DNA of 45,037 bases, from the NCBI GenBank assembly GCA_945870155.1, contig CAMBSB010000025.1:1-45037 (forward strand). The letters run 5' to 3'. This document shows positions 31,744-40,563 of this stretch, piece after piece; position 1 is the first letter of the stretch, and every line of letters begins with the position of its first letter. A program made the position numbers and the translations under genes. The notes under the pieces are model-generated. The model saw only the letters and a program-made list of their open reading frames with translations, did no database searches and was not told the origin of the DNA. This DNA is from Paludibacter jiangxiensis (GTDB taxonomy: Bacteria; Bacteroidota; Bacteroidia; Bacteroidales; Paludibacteraceae).

Positions 31744-32961
31744 ATGAAAATGAAACGACTTTTTTTCTTTTTCTTGGTTAGCGCATTCTTCATAACCACT
31801 ATTGCTCAAACAAACGAGGCAAACACCGACAACAATTTTGAAAATGTAGCTCAAAAACTATTAAATTCTGACTCAAAACTTACAATAGGAGGTTATGGTG
31901 AAGTACATTACAATCAGGTATTGAACAAGCAAACGCGCGACAATGCAGTACTTGACGCACATCGCATGGTATTGTTTTTTGGGTATAATTTTACCGGAAA
32001 AACGCAGTTTGTAACTGAAATAGAAATGGAATATGCCAATGAAATATGGGTAGAACAAATGTTTTTGCAACACAAATTAAATGACTACGTCAATTTAAAA
32101 GCCGGAATGCTACTTATTCCCATGGGTATTATAAACGAATATCATGAACCTGTTACTTTTAACGGTGTTGAACGCCCTGTAATCGACAATAAAATTTCAC
32201 CATCCACCTGGCGAGAAGTCGGTTTGGGTGTTTCCGGAAATATTTTGCCTTTAACAATGAAATATCAATTGTACCTGGTAAACGGTCCTTCGGGTTACGA
32301 TGGTACAAAAGCATTGTTTAAAGGTGGCGATGGTCTGCGTGGTGGTCGGCAGAAAGCTTCGAAATCATATATGAGTACACCAAACTTTACAGGGAAAATT
32401 GAATATTTTGGTATAAAAGGACTAAATCTTGGAATTTCAGGCTACTTTGGAAAATCGCAAAGTAAGTTGTACGATAAATTGGACAAGGCAAATACTGCAT
32501 TAAAACTAAAAGCTGACTCATCGGTAATAGGTATTTCGATGCTGGGAGCCGATGCCCGGTATAATTCAAAAGGACTAGAATTACGTGGTCAATTTTATCA
32601 CTCTATGTTCTCTAATACACTGCAATACAATACTTTTACGCGTATAGGGTCGAAAAATAATGATTTGGGGAATAGTATGATTGGTTATTATGTGGAAGCG
32701 GGATATAATGTTTTTCGATTCTTTGAAAAATCGAAAATGGAGCTAATTCCGTTTGTTCGCTACCAGGACTATAATCTCCACAACACTGTGAATGAAAACA
32801 TTACAGTTAATAAAGCATATATTTCAAATATAATAACCACAGGCTTAACATTGAAACTAACTAAAGGAGCTGTAGTAAAAGCTGATTTAGATTTTTCAAA
32901 AACAAATGCCAGTCCTACACGCACAATAACATTAAATGGTGGAATAGGCGTAACATTCTGA
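31744..32961 (+). CDS. Outer-membrane porin (OprP/OprO-like beta-barrel)
   Basis: 405 residues. Signal peptide about 1-21 (FFFLVSAFFITTIAQ), then LTIGGYGEVHYNQ, the opening strand of many Bacteroidota porins of the phosphate-selective-porin superfamily. VNLKAGMLLIPMGIINEYHEPVTFNGVERP is the typical loop with a Pro/Gly constriction. It ends in Phe (NGGIGVTF), as barrel proteins do. Substrate unknown. The FMN-binding gene starts 4 bases after its stop, so the two are one transcript. Confidence 0.85.
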   Translation: MKMKRLFFFFLVSAFFITTIAQTNEANTDNNFENVAQKLLNSDSKLTIGGYGEVHYNQVLNKQTRDNAVLDAHRMVLFFGYNFTGKTQFVTEIEMEYANEIWVEQMFLQHKLNDYVNLKAGMLLIPMGIINEYHEPVTFNGVERPVIDNKISPSTWREVGLGVSGNILPLTMKYQLYLVNGPSGYDGTKALFKGGDGLRGGRQKASKSYMSTPNFTGKIEYFGIKGLNLGISGYFGKSQSKLYDKLDKANTALKLKADSSVIGISMLGADARYNSKGLELRGQFYHSMFSNTLQYNTFTRIGSKNNDLGNSMIGYYVEAGYNVFRFFEKSKMELIPFVRYQDYNLHNTVNENITVNKAYISNIITTGLTLKLTKGAVVKADLDFSKTNASPTRTITLNGGIGVTF

Positions 32962-32965
32962 TAAA

Positions 32966-33505
32966 ATGAGAATAATATTGATTATATGTTTTTTTTTAGT
33001 TGGTGGTGGAATGGAATTAAAAGCCATTCCACCTATTAGTATTGAAAAATCCTTAAGTTCAGAAATAAAAAAAACTTTAGGCAAAGCTGACTTTTCATTA
33101 ATCCCAGTGTCTATACCTGATAAGTTTAAAGTAAACGGAAAGTTTTATTTTATCAATTCGGGCGCTAATGAGCAGCTTAAATATGCCTATTTTGGCAGGC
33201 TAATAACCGGTCGTTCAGGTAATAGTGTTGATTCAGAAGTATCTGATTTTCTTGATTATATAATTTTCTTTTCCCCATTATTTCAAGTGCTAAAGGTGAA
33301 AATAGTTCGCTTTAACAGCACACATGGAACAGAAGTTTGTTCGCCAGCTTGGTTAAAGCAATTTATAGGCTATACACCCGCAAAAAGTTTAATGGTTGGA
33401 AAAAATATTGATGCAATTTCGGGAGCTACAGCTACTGTGAATGGTATTACATATGATATTCAGTCGAAAACAAAAATTTTAAATGAAATAGGAGGGGGGA
33501 AATAA
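32966..33505 (+). CDS. Exported FMN-binding-domain protein with flavinylation motif
   Basis: 179 residues. Signal peptide about 1-20 (IILIICFFLVGGGMELKA). The C-terminal FMN_bind domain has DAISGATATV with S152-G-A-T155, the motif where ApbE attaches FMN covalently to Thr, as in NqrC, RnfG and extracellular flavinylated proteins. GTEVCSPAW contains one Cys (125). It is likely a periplasmic one-electron carrier. The pairing with a porin suggests electron exchange across the envelope, or flavoprotein action on a solute the porin admits. No apbE in the window. Confidence 0.75.
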   Translation: MRIILIICFFLVGGGMELKAIPPISIEKSLSSEIKKTLGKADFSLIPVSIPDKFKVNGKFYFINSGANEQLKYAYFGRLITGRSGNSVDSEVSDFLDYIIFFSPLFQVLKVKIVRFNSTHGTEVCSPAWLKQFIGYTPAKSLMVGKNIDAISGATATVNGITYDIQSKTKILNEIGGGK

Positions 33506-33521
33506 GTGTGTTTTTCAGATA

Positions 33522-33629
33522 ATAGAACAAAGATTAAAGAGCAAAGACAAAGTAATTCCAAACTCCAAACATCAAACTAGATACATCAAACTTTTGTAAG
33601 ATAGAGTTTGAACTCTTTCATACCGAACA
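33522..33629 (+). repeat. AAAGATTAAAGAGCAAAGA block plus second 47-bp element
   Basis: Starts 16 bases after the FMN gene stop in sense orientation (33522-33555), continues with CCAAACATCAAAC words, then the 47-bp element at 33583-33629 shared with 14221-14267. The remaining gap to 33885 has AT-rich DNA and a candidate -7 element TATATTTG at 33768-33775 facing the PAS-HTH gene. Confidence 0.75.
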
Positions 33630-33885
33630 AGAAACCTCAAACAAGAAACGCAAAACTTGAAACAAGATGGAAAAACTCCAGCAGTAGAACTAATAAATCA
33701 TATAAATTTTTTTTAATAGATATAATAGCTTATTCATTCCAACAACTCTTTTTTTCGGAAAAAAGCTTATATTTGTAATCAAAAAGCGCGCTAAAATTAA
33801 AAATGCATTTAAACTTCATTATTGTTTATAATGCATTGATATTTATTTGTTTGCTTATTAAAATTCAGCATGTAATTTTCATTTT

Positions 33886-34644
33886 ATGTACGAAGAAAAC
33901 AACATAGATTTACCTGATTTATCAAAACTATGCGAATGGCTTCCTTTGCCATACCTGATAATTGAAAAGAATGGAGAAATAGTTTTTATAAATAACTTTG
34001 CCATTGATTTTCTAAAAAAAACAAATAAATCCGACTTTAGAACCATTAATAATATCAAGGAAATTATTGTTGACGTTTATCAATTCAACGATATTATCAA
34101 GGATTTAAATAGAAATGAAAAAGTTGTAAATCGCAAAATACTTGTTAGGTTTAAATTGAATGAAATAACTATTATTGAATTAACTGCTTGTTATATAAAG
34201 CCTTTGAGAGAAAAAGTTTTCATTCACTTTTCGGATATAAGTACCTTAGACAAAAAATTTTACACAAATTTAGCTTCACATTACAAACAAGAAATTCAAA
34301 AACTGAAACCTTATTTGAATAAAGCCGGACAGGAAGTGCAAAACCAAATATTGACTAAAGACTTTTTGGAAGAAGCTTTAATTAAAACTCCAAGCATAAA
34401 TAATCGCATAGAACTTATTCACGAACAAAGGCTTGCTGAATTGTCTAATATTTTCCCGGAACTTAACACCAATGAGCTGATTATTTGCAGTTTATTGTCA
34501 TTAAAACTGAGTTATGAAGAAATTTCGGAAATAACAAAAAAAACTTCGAATAGTTTGAGGGTAGCTTTTCATCGTATTTTAGTTAAATTGAAGTTTGATA
34601 ATGCCCATGAGTTTTTTTCAGCTGTTTCAGCATCAGTAAGTTAA
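33886..34644 (+). CDS. PAS-domain regulator with C-terminal helix-turn-helix
   Basis: 252 residues. The N-terminal 120 residues are PAS-like (LPLPYLIIEKNGEIVFINNFAIDFL...VFIHFSDIS). A helical linker follows. The last 60 residues (FPELNTNELIICSLLSLKLSYEEISEITKKTSNSLRVAFHRILVKL) are a LuxR/GerE-like DNA-binding domain of the kind common in Bacteroidota regulators. No membrane segment or kinase domain, so a cytoplasmic one-component sensor and transcription factor. Targets are unknown; the adjacent porin/FMN genes and the barrel gene are candidates by position. Confidence 0.82.
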   Translation: MYEENNIDLPDLSKLCEWLPLPYLIIEKNGEIVFINNFAIDFLKKTNKSDFRTINNIKEIIVDVYQFNDIIKDLNRNEKVVNRKILVRFKLNEITIIELTACYIKPLREKVFIHFSDISTLDKKFYTNLASHYKQEIQKLKPYLNKAGQEVQNQILTKDFLEEALIKTPSINNRIELIHEQRLAELSNIFPELNTNELIICSLLSLKLSYEEISEITKKTSNSLRVAFHRILVKLKFDNAHEFFSAVSASVS

Positions 34645-34685
34645 TACAAAACTTTATTTGAATAATCAGTTGATACTCAAATTGT

Positions 34686-34737
34686 TCCATTTCGCAATTC
34701 TCAGTTAATCAAGAAATTAACTGCATTCGAAAATGGA
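34686..34737. repeat. Nested inverted repeat between convergent genes
   Basis: The inner arms CAGTTAAT (34702-34709) and ATTAACTG (34716-34723) are perfect, with a 6-base loop. The outer arms TCCATTTCG (34686-34694) and CGAAAATGGA (34728-34737) pair with one bulge. It lies in the convergent gap after the PAS-HTH gene and could act as a transcription end or processing site, though no T run follows. Confidence 0.5.
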
Positions 34738-34863
34738 AAGTGATTACAATTTAATTACTCAAAATAAGAAAAAATCTTATTCGGCTTAAATTTGCTTAAT
34801 GCGACTTTTCTTTCCTTTTTGCTTCGACGATATTATACGCATCGACTTACTTAGATCATGGAG

Positions 34864-35571
34864 TTACTTGTCGCGAAAAATAAAATTATATCCTGGGCCC
34901 AAACAAAAATGAAGTGCAACATTGTAAACCTTCACATTCAAATTATCTTGCGATAATTCAGTATAAGCAAAAGTAGTTTTGAATTCAGTATTAAGAAAGA
35001 AACGTTTGCTTAACTTAAACTGGTGTGCTACAGCAAAATTTAAGGCAATTCCACCTGGCATATATCCTTGTTTAAAAAGGCCGCGGGTATTATCAAAAGT
35101 AATGTCACGGATTTTAAATTCAGGATGAGCAATTACTGTTCCAGCGCCAAATTTAAAAATCAAATCTTTATAATCAATTCCATAATTAAAGGTTAGCATG
35201 TTAATGCCATGTGAAACATTAAAACTAGTAACTTCGGGCGGGTTGTTAAATAAATAAATCTTGTGATGATTTAATTCCAATTCAAATAAATTTTTGTTGT
35301 ACCATGACCCAATTCTGTAGCCATAATAAATGGGTAGTTCCAATGACCTCGTATAATATCCAGCTAAAAATTTAATGTCCGGATAGCCTGTTTGTTGAAT
35401 TACTAAGGGTGTACGGAAATTATCGGCAATTCCACCATAAAATTCAGCTGTCCAACGTTTTTGAGCAGAAATCGTTGTTAAAGAAATGGAAATAATAAAG
35501 AAAATAAATAGAAACATGAATATATTCAACAATTCATGTTTGTTTTTTGAGTTAAATGATTTGTTTTTCAT
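34864..35571 (-). CDS. Outer-membrane beta-barrel protein of unknown function
   Basis: 235 residues. Basic n-region then a hydrophobic signal (NIFMFLFIFFIISISLTTISAQ, about 16-36), then RWTAEFYGGIADNF and alternating polar/aromatic strands to the end, typical of a small 8-10-strand barrel. It lacks a terminal Phe. No family named with confidence. Confidence 0.7.
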   Translation of the reverse strand: MKNKSFNSKNKHELLNIFMFLFIFFIISISLTTISAQKRWTAEFYGGIADNFRTPLVIQQTGYPDIKFLAGYYTRSLELPIYYGYRIGSWYNKNLFELELNHHKIYLFNNPPEVTSFNVSHGINMLTFNYGIDYKDLIFKFGAGTVIAHPEFKIRDITFDNTRGLFKQGYMPGGIALNFAVAHQFKLSKRFFLNTEFKTTFAYTELSQDNLNVKVYNVALHFCLGPGYNFIFRDK

Positions 35572-36257
35572 GATAATAGAAATTTATTTGGTTTGATTTT
35601 GGAAACATTTATATGTATTTTAACAGTATTGTTTTTTTTGTTAAATCCTGCAATTAAGCAAGTCATATAGTAAGTGCCTGTAAATATGTAAAAAAACCAG
35701 TTTTATTTCGATAGATAAGTATTATCTATCATCAATCACGTGTAAATATTTATTTTTAAAAGCAAAATTTATATTTATATAGTACAAAAATATATATTCT
35801 TTTTTATATATGAATAATTTATGCAGTTTTTTTCTTAAATCGTTCATTCCATACATCTTAATCATATTTACGAACAAAAGATTTTAATAACGTATCGGAT
35901 GGTATTTCTGAAGAATCCATCCTTTTTTATTTTATTCTTGTGTTGTGTCATTGAATTTTTTTCTCAATAATTAAAATCATTTATAAGCTATTAGACAAAA
36001 GTAAAATCAAATTAGCAAATTGAGATAAAAAAACACGAATAGATTTCAGTTTGAAACAATATTTGGAATAAACTTTCAAGTTGGAAGTTAATATTTAAAA
36101 CATCAAAAACTAAGAATTTTGTTGATTTTTTTGCCATATTATTTCAAAAAAAACCGTAATTTTGAAAGTCAAAATTGACTGGTAAAAACCATTATTGACA
36201 ATATTTTTAAAATTGCGACTTAAGTAGATTTGTACATGTAAATTTAAAATAAAACCC
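35572..36257. other. 686-bp intergenic region before gcvP
   Basis: Very AT-rich with no gene of convincing composition. Two plus-strand -7-like elements are present, TAATTTTG (36157-36164) and TAGATTTG (36225-36232), neither with a TTG at 19-21 bases. A perfect inverted repeat AATTTTGA/TCAAAATT (36158-36176) overlaps the first, and TGGT-AAAA-ACCA (36180-36191) lies between them; either could be an operator. No glycine riboswitch core was recognised. Confidence 0.5.
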
Positions 36258-39107
36258 ATGAAAGACTTATTCCAGGATCGTCATATTGGCATTTCTAAAA
36301 ATGATGAAGCATTAATGCTTGAAACTATTGGTGTAAAATCGCTCGAAGAACTGATTGATCAAACCATTCCTGCCGATATCCGTCTCACCGAATTAATAGA
36401 ACTTCCCGAAGCAATGACAGAACGGCAGTATGCCGAGCACATAACAGAACTTGCCTCGAAAAATCAGCTTTTCACTTCCTATATCGGACAAGGTTGGTAC
36501 GACACTGTTACTCCGGCGGTTATACTGCGCAATATATTCGAAAACCCATCGTGGTACACTTCTTACACCCCATATCAGGCCGAAATTTCGCAGGGACGCC
36601 TCGAAGCTTTGCTTAATTTCCAAACAGCTGTAGCCGATTTTACAGGCTTACCCTTGGCTAATGCCTCATTGCTCGACGAAGCCACAGCCGGTGCCGAAGC
36701 AGCAACCATGATGTACAATCTGCGCAACCGCGAACAAGTAAAAGCCGGAGCAAATATTCTTTTTGTTGATAAAAATGTTTTCGCACAAACATTGGCTGTT
36801 ATCAAAACCCGCACTGCTGTTCAGGGAATAGAACTACAACTGGGTGATTTTGCCACATGTAAATTTACCGACAAGCATTTCGGAGCCATTGTGCAATTTC
36901 CAAATGCCGACGGAAACATTGAAAACTATGCCGATTTTGTAAACAAAGCCCATGCAGCAAACTGCAAAGTAGCTGTTGCTGCCGATATTATGAGTCTTGC
37001 CCTACTGACACCTCCGGGAGAATGGGGAGCTGATATTGCATTTGGATCGACACAAAGATGGGGAATTCCGATGAATTTTGGTGGTCCCGCGGCGGCTTAT
37101 TTTGCTACCCGCGAAGAATTTAAACGCGACATGCCCGGACGAATAATTGGTATCAGCAAAGATGCCAATGGTAAACCGGCTCTCCGCATGGCTTTGCAAA
37201 CACGCGAGCAACATATCAAACGCGAAAAAGCAACTTCGAATATTTGCACAGCACAAGCTTTGTTGGCCTCAATGGCCGGCATGTACACCGTTTATCATGG
37301 CGCTGATGGTATTAAATCCATTGCTCAACGCATTCATGCCATGGCAACTTACATCAACGAGATACTTCCTGTCTATGATTTTGCACAGGAAAATGAAAAC
37401 TTCTTCGACACCTTGAAAATTAGTCTACCCGAAAATCTCAGCTTGGACGATTTCAAAAAAATGGCGTTGGAGTACGAAGTCAATTTCCGCTATTTTGAAA
37501 CAGGAGAAATTGGAATCAGCTTTGACGAAACTACTGACATAGAAGATGTTAATGCATTAATTGAAATTTTTGCAACAGCTGCCGACAACTCTCCCGTTTA
37601 TGCTGATGAAGAAGACTTGGAAGGTTTACAATCTTTTGACGAAACGCTGGAGCGCAAAACAGCTTATCTGACTTTTGATGTATTCAATAAATATCACAGC
37701 GAAACAGAAATGATGCGTTATATCAAGAAACTTGAACGACGCGATATTTCGCTCACTCACTCCATGATTTCATTGGGTTCGTGCACCATGAAGCTAAATG
37801 CTGCTTCTGAAATGTTGCCATTGAGCCGTCCGGAATTCAATAGCATTCACCCGTTGACTCCCCAAGATCAAACAGAAGGTTTTAACGAACTGATTGCTGA
37901 TCTTGAGAGTTACTTGTCGACCATTACCGGATTTGCAGCTTGCAGCTTGCAGCCCAACTCTGGTGCTGCTGGCGAATTTGCAGGTCTGATGACTATCAAA
38001 GCTTATTTTGAAGCCAAGGGTGAAACACAACGCAACACGGTTTTAATTCCGGCATCGGCACATGGAACCAACCCTGCATCAGCTGCTCAGGCAGGTTTAG
38101 AAATTGTGGTGGTAAAATGTGACGAAGGCGGTAACACCGACATAGAAGACTGGAAAGCAAAAGCTGAAACCAACAAGGACAAATTGTTGGGCTGTATGAT
38201 TACTTATCCATCTACACATGGTATTTTTGAAGAAAGCATAGTAGAAATGTGTGCAACAATTCACTCCAATGGTGGCCAGGTTTATCTCGATGGAGCAAAT
38301 ATGAACGCGCAAGTTGGGTTAACGCATCCCGGCAAAATTGGCGCTGATGTTTGTCACCTGAATTTACACAAAACATTTGCCATTCCGCATGGTGGTGGTG
38401 GTCCGGGTGTAGGTCCAATTTGTGTGGCAGTACATTTGCAACCCTATTTACCAAGCAAAGAAAATGGGAAAAACACGGTTTCAGCTGCACCTTATGGAAG
38501 TGCTGGCGTTTTACCTATTACCTACGGATATATTCGCATGTTGGGCGAAGCAGGTTTGACTGATTCTACAAAATACGCTATACTGAATGCGAACTATTTG
38601 GCAGCTCGTCTGAAAGACAGTTATGGCATACTTTATACAGGTAAAAATGGTCGCGTTGGTCACGAATTGATTTTGGAAGCACGCAATTTCAAAGCTTCTT
38701 CTGGCATAACCGAAACCGACATTGCCAAACGTTTGATCGATTACGGCTTTCATGCTCCAACACTTTCATTTCCTGTGCATGGTACACTGATGATAGAACC
38801 AACCGAAAGTGAATCGAAAGCAGAACTCGACCGTTTTGCAGAAGCAATGTTGCAGATTTTTGCCGAAATAAAAGAGGTGGAAAACGGCACGGTCGACAAA
38901 ATAGACAATGTATTGCTTAACTCCCCTCATCCCGAATATGCTATTGTATCGGACGAGTGGAATCATAGCTACAGTCGTACCAAAGCTGCTTATCCAACAG
39001 CCTGGGTAGCCGAAAATAAATTCTGGGTCAACGTTGCACGTGTTGATAACGCATTTGGCGACCGCAACCTGATGTGTACTTGCCGCCCTACAAGCGATTG
39101 GGAATAG
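36258..39107 (+). CDS. gcvP: Glycine dehydrogenase (decarboxylating), P-protein
   Basis: 949 residues, the single-chain homodimeric form, both halves present. The N-terminal half opens with DRHIGISKNDEALMLETIG; the C-terminal half carries the PLP lysine in HLNLHKTFAIPHGGGGPG and the Gly-rich loop after it. It decarboxylates glycine and moves the aminomethyl group to lipoyl-GcvH. gcvH lies 3.6 kb downstream at 42745; gcvT is not in the window. Base composition is clearly less AT-rich than the surroundings, as for a highly expressed gene. Confidence 0.97.
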   Translation: MKDLFQDRHIGISKNDEALMLETIGVKSLEELIDQTIPADIRLTELIELPEAMTERQYAEHITELASKNQLFTSYIGQGWYDTVTPAVILRNIFENPSWYTSYTPYQAEISQGRLEALLNFQTAVADFTGLPLANASLLDEATAGAEAATMMYNLRNREQVKAGANILFVDKNVFAQTLAVIKTRTAVQGIELQLGDFATCKFTDKHFGAIVQFPNADGNIENYADFVNKAHAANCKVAVAADIMSLALLTPPGEWGADIAFGSTQRWGIPMNFGGPAAAYFATREEFKRDMPGRIIGISKDANGKPALRMALQTREQHIKREKATSNICTAQALLASMAGMYTVYHGADGIKSIAQRIHAMATYINEILPVYDFAQENENFFDTLKISLPENLSLDDFKKMALEYEVNFRYFETGEIGISFDETTDIEDVNALIEIFATAADNSPVYADEEDLEGLQSFDETLERKTAYLTFDVFNKYHSETEMMRYIKKLERRDISLTHSMISLGSCTMKLNAASEMLPLSRPEFNSIHPLTPQDQTEGFNELIADLESYLSTITGFAACSLQPNSGAAGEFAGLMTIKAYFEAKGETQRNTVLIPASAHGTNPASAAQAGLEIVVVKCDEGGNTDIEDWKAKAETNKDKLLGCMITYPSTHGIFEESIVEMCATIHSNGGQVYLDGANMNAQVGLTHPGKIGADVCHLNLHKTFAIPHGGGGPGVGPICVAVHLQPYLPSKENGKNTVSAAPYGSAGVLPITYGYIRMLGEAGLTDSTKYAILNANYLAARLKDSYGILYTGKNGRVGHELILEARNFKASSGITETDIAKRLIDYGFHAPTLSFPVHGTLMIEPTESESKAELDRFAEAMLQIFAEIKEVENGTVDKIDNVLLNSPHPEYAIVSDEWNHSYSRTKAAYPTAWVAENKFWVNVARVDNAFGDRNLMCTCRPTSDWE

Positions 39108-39141
39108 ATTCAATCTTAAATAAAATATTTAGCCTTAACAC

Positions 39142-39175
39142 AAAAAAGGCTGTCATGATTAATGACAGCCTTTTT
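39142..39175. terminator. Bidirectional terminator between gcvP and hup
   Basis: A perfect 9-bp stem GGCTGTCAT (39148-39156)/ATGACAGCC (39162-39170) has A6 before and T5 after, so it has a T tail on both strands. It ends gcvP and the convergent hup gene. Confidence 0.9.
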
Positions 39176-39190
39176 AGATTACTTAATTTC

Positions 39191-39463
39191 TTAGTTAATT
39201 GATGCTGTTAATTCAGCACCAGCTTTAAACTTAGCAACTTTTTTTGCAGCAATAGTAATTGCTTGTTTTGTTGCTGGATTAATACCGGAACGTTCAGAAC
39301 GTTCGGCAACAGAGAAAGTACCAAAACCAACTAAACTTACTTTATCACCTGCAATAAGTGCATCAGATACGCTTTTTACAACTGCCTCAAGCGCTTTTTT
39401 TGCATCAACTTTGCTTAAACCTGCTTCTTCAGCAATAGCATTGATTAATTCTGCTTTGTTCAT
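39191..39463 (-). CDS. hup: HU family DNA-binding protein
   Basis: 90 residues from ATG 39463 (MNKAELINAIAEEAGLSK), the canonical HU length. An in-frame extension to 39547 was rejected because the promoter lies inside it. GFGTFSVAERSERSGINPATKQ is the HU beta-arm signature with the Pro that intercalates into DNA (GINPAT). A small nucleoid protein that bends DNA. Confidence 0.97.
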   Translation of the reverse strand: MNKAELINAIAEEAGLSKVDAKKALEAVVKSVSDALIAGDKVSLVGFGTFSVAERSERSGINPATKQAITIAAKKVAKFKAGAELTASIN

Positions 39464-39517
39464 ACGATTTTTTTTGAATTTTAATAATTTTTGACAAGAA
39501 ACACACATTTGATTATG

Positions 39518-39547
39518 CAAATGTAATTGATTGATTTTAATTGACAA
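39518..39547 (-). promoter_or_regulatory. Bacteroidota-type promoter of hup
   Basis: On the minus strand TTG (complement of 39545-39547), exactly 19 bases, then TACATTTG (complement of 39518-39525). Same layout as the promoter at 4597-4626. It leaves a leader of roughly 50 bases before ATG 39463 and rules out the longer start. Confidence 0.85.
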
Positions 39548-39584
39548 TCAATTAAATAAAAAAAAATCGTTTTTTTTTACATTT

Positions 39585-39620
39585 TCTCCAAAAATATGTT
39601 AGAAAACATGTTTTTGGAGA
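39585..39620. promoter_or_regulatory. 16-bp inverted repeat between hup and rhomboid gene
   Basis: TCTCCAAAAATATGTT (39585-39600) and AACATGTTTTTGGAGA (39605-39620) pair over 16 bp with one mismatch and a 4-base loop. It lies between the two divergent promoters, just before TACTTTTG (39630-39637), the candidate -7 of the rhomboid gene. An operator for a dimeric regulator is the simplest reading. Confidence 0.55.
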
Positions 39621-39764
39621 AAAATATATTACTTTTGTATCAATTAAACAGTTAAATCGAATAATCTAAACCAATTGAAATTAGTTGCAAATAACTTGTA
39701 GTTTCGCAAGTTAACTTATAAAATACTGTGTAATTTAGATTTCTTAAATAAACATAAAATTAAA

Positions 39765-40544
39765 ATGAATAATTTTTTAAATTCAATTCCTCCGGTAGTA
39801 AAAAATTTACTAGCTATAAACATTATACTTTGGCTATTAACTCTCGTTTCACCCAGTTTTTTTGCTCGTTGGGGTGTAAATATCAACTTAACCGACATAC
39901 TTGGTATGCACTATTGGGCTTCCGAAAAATTTAACCCAGCACAATTACTGACATATATTTTTATGCATGGTGGTTTTAATCACATGTTTTTCAATATGTT
40001 TGCAGTTTATATGTTTGGTAGTGCACTAGAGAATATCTGGGGACCACGCAGATTTTTATTTTATTATTTGCTTACCGGTGTAGGAGCTGGAATTATACAA
40101 CAACTTTTCTGGACTGTTGAATTTAATTCCATGGTAAGCACCATGAATGAAGCTATCAGTGCAAATTCAGGAGAACTTTTATTGGGATATCAAAGCGAAT
40201 TGAGTAAATATTTTAGTTTCAGTAATTTACGTGCATTTGATGCAGCAGCTTTAATTGATTTAAAACGGATGTTTCTCGATTTACCAATCACAGTTGGTGC
40301 ATCAGGTTCTGTTTTTGGTCTTTTATTGGCTTTCGGTTGGCTGTTTCCCGAAGCTCGCTTGATGTTGATATTTTTCCCTGTACCCATTAAAGCCAGAATC
40401 TTCGTGGCAATGTATGGTGTTTTGGAATTGTTTTTGGGAGTTGCCAATTTTTCGGGAGATAATGTAGCACATTTTGCCCATTTGGGTGGTATGCTGTTTG
40501 GTGTGATACTTATTTTAATTTGGAAAAAGAAGAAAACTTTATAA
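39765..40544 (+). CDS. Rhomboid family intramembrane serine protease (first copy)
   Basis: 259 residues, about six membrane helices. HGGFNHMFFNMFAVYMFG (68-85) is the conserved loop and helix 2. The catalytic Ser180 lies in VGASGSVFG (GxSG) and His239 in HFAHLGGMLFG. A roughly 45-residue soluble insertion (about 119-165) between helices is longer than in GlpG. It cleaves transmembrane helices of substrate proteins in the inner membrane. A second rhomboid gene follows. Confidence 0.93.
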   Translation: MNNFLNSIPPVVKNLLAINIILWLLTLVSPSFFARWGVNINLTDILGMHYWASEKFNPAQLLTYIFMHGGFNHMFFNMFAVYMFGSALENIWGPRRFLFYYLLTGVGAGIIQQLFWTVEFNSMVSTMNEAISANSGELLLGYQSELSKYFSFSNLRAFDAAALIDLKRMFLDLPITVGASGSVFGLLLAFGWLFPEARLMLIFFPVPIKARIFVAMYGVLELFLGVANFSGDNVAHFAHLGGMLFGVILILIWKKKKTL

Positions 40545-40563
40545 GGTTTTAGATAGCCAAGAG

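Noticed and set aside
35572-36257. Glycine riboswitch upstream of gcvP
   Set aside because: I looked for the conserved GG-rich core and paired helices and did not find them; the region is almost only A/T with small inverted repeats.
39464-39547. Longer start of the HU protein
   Set aside because: It gives 118 residues instead of the usual 90 and the TTG-N19-TACATTTG promoter lies inside it.
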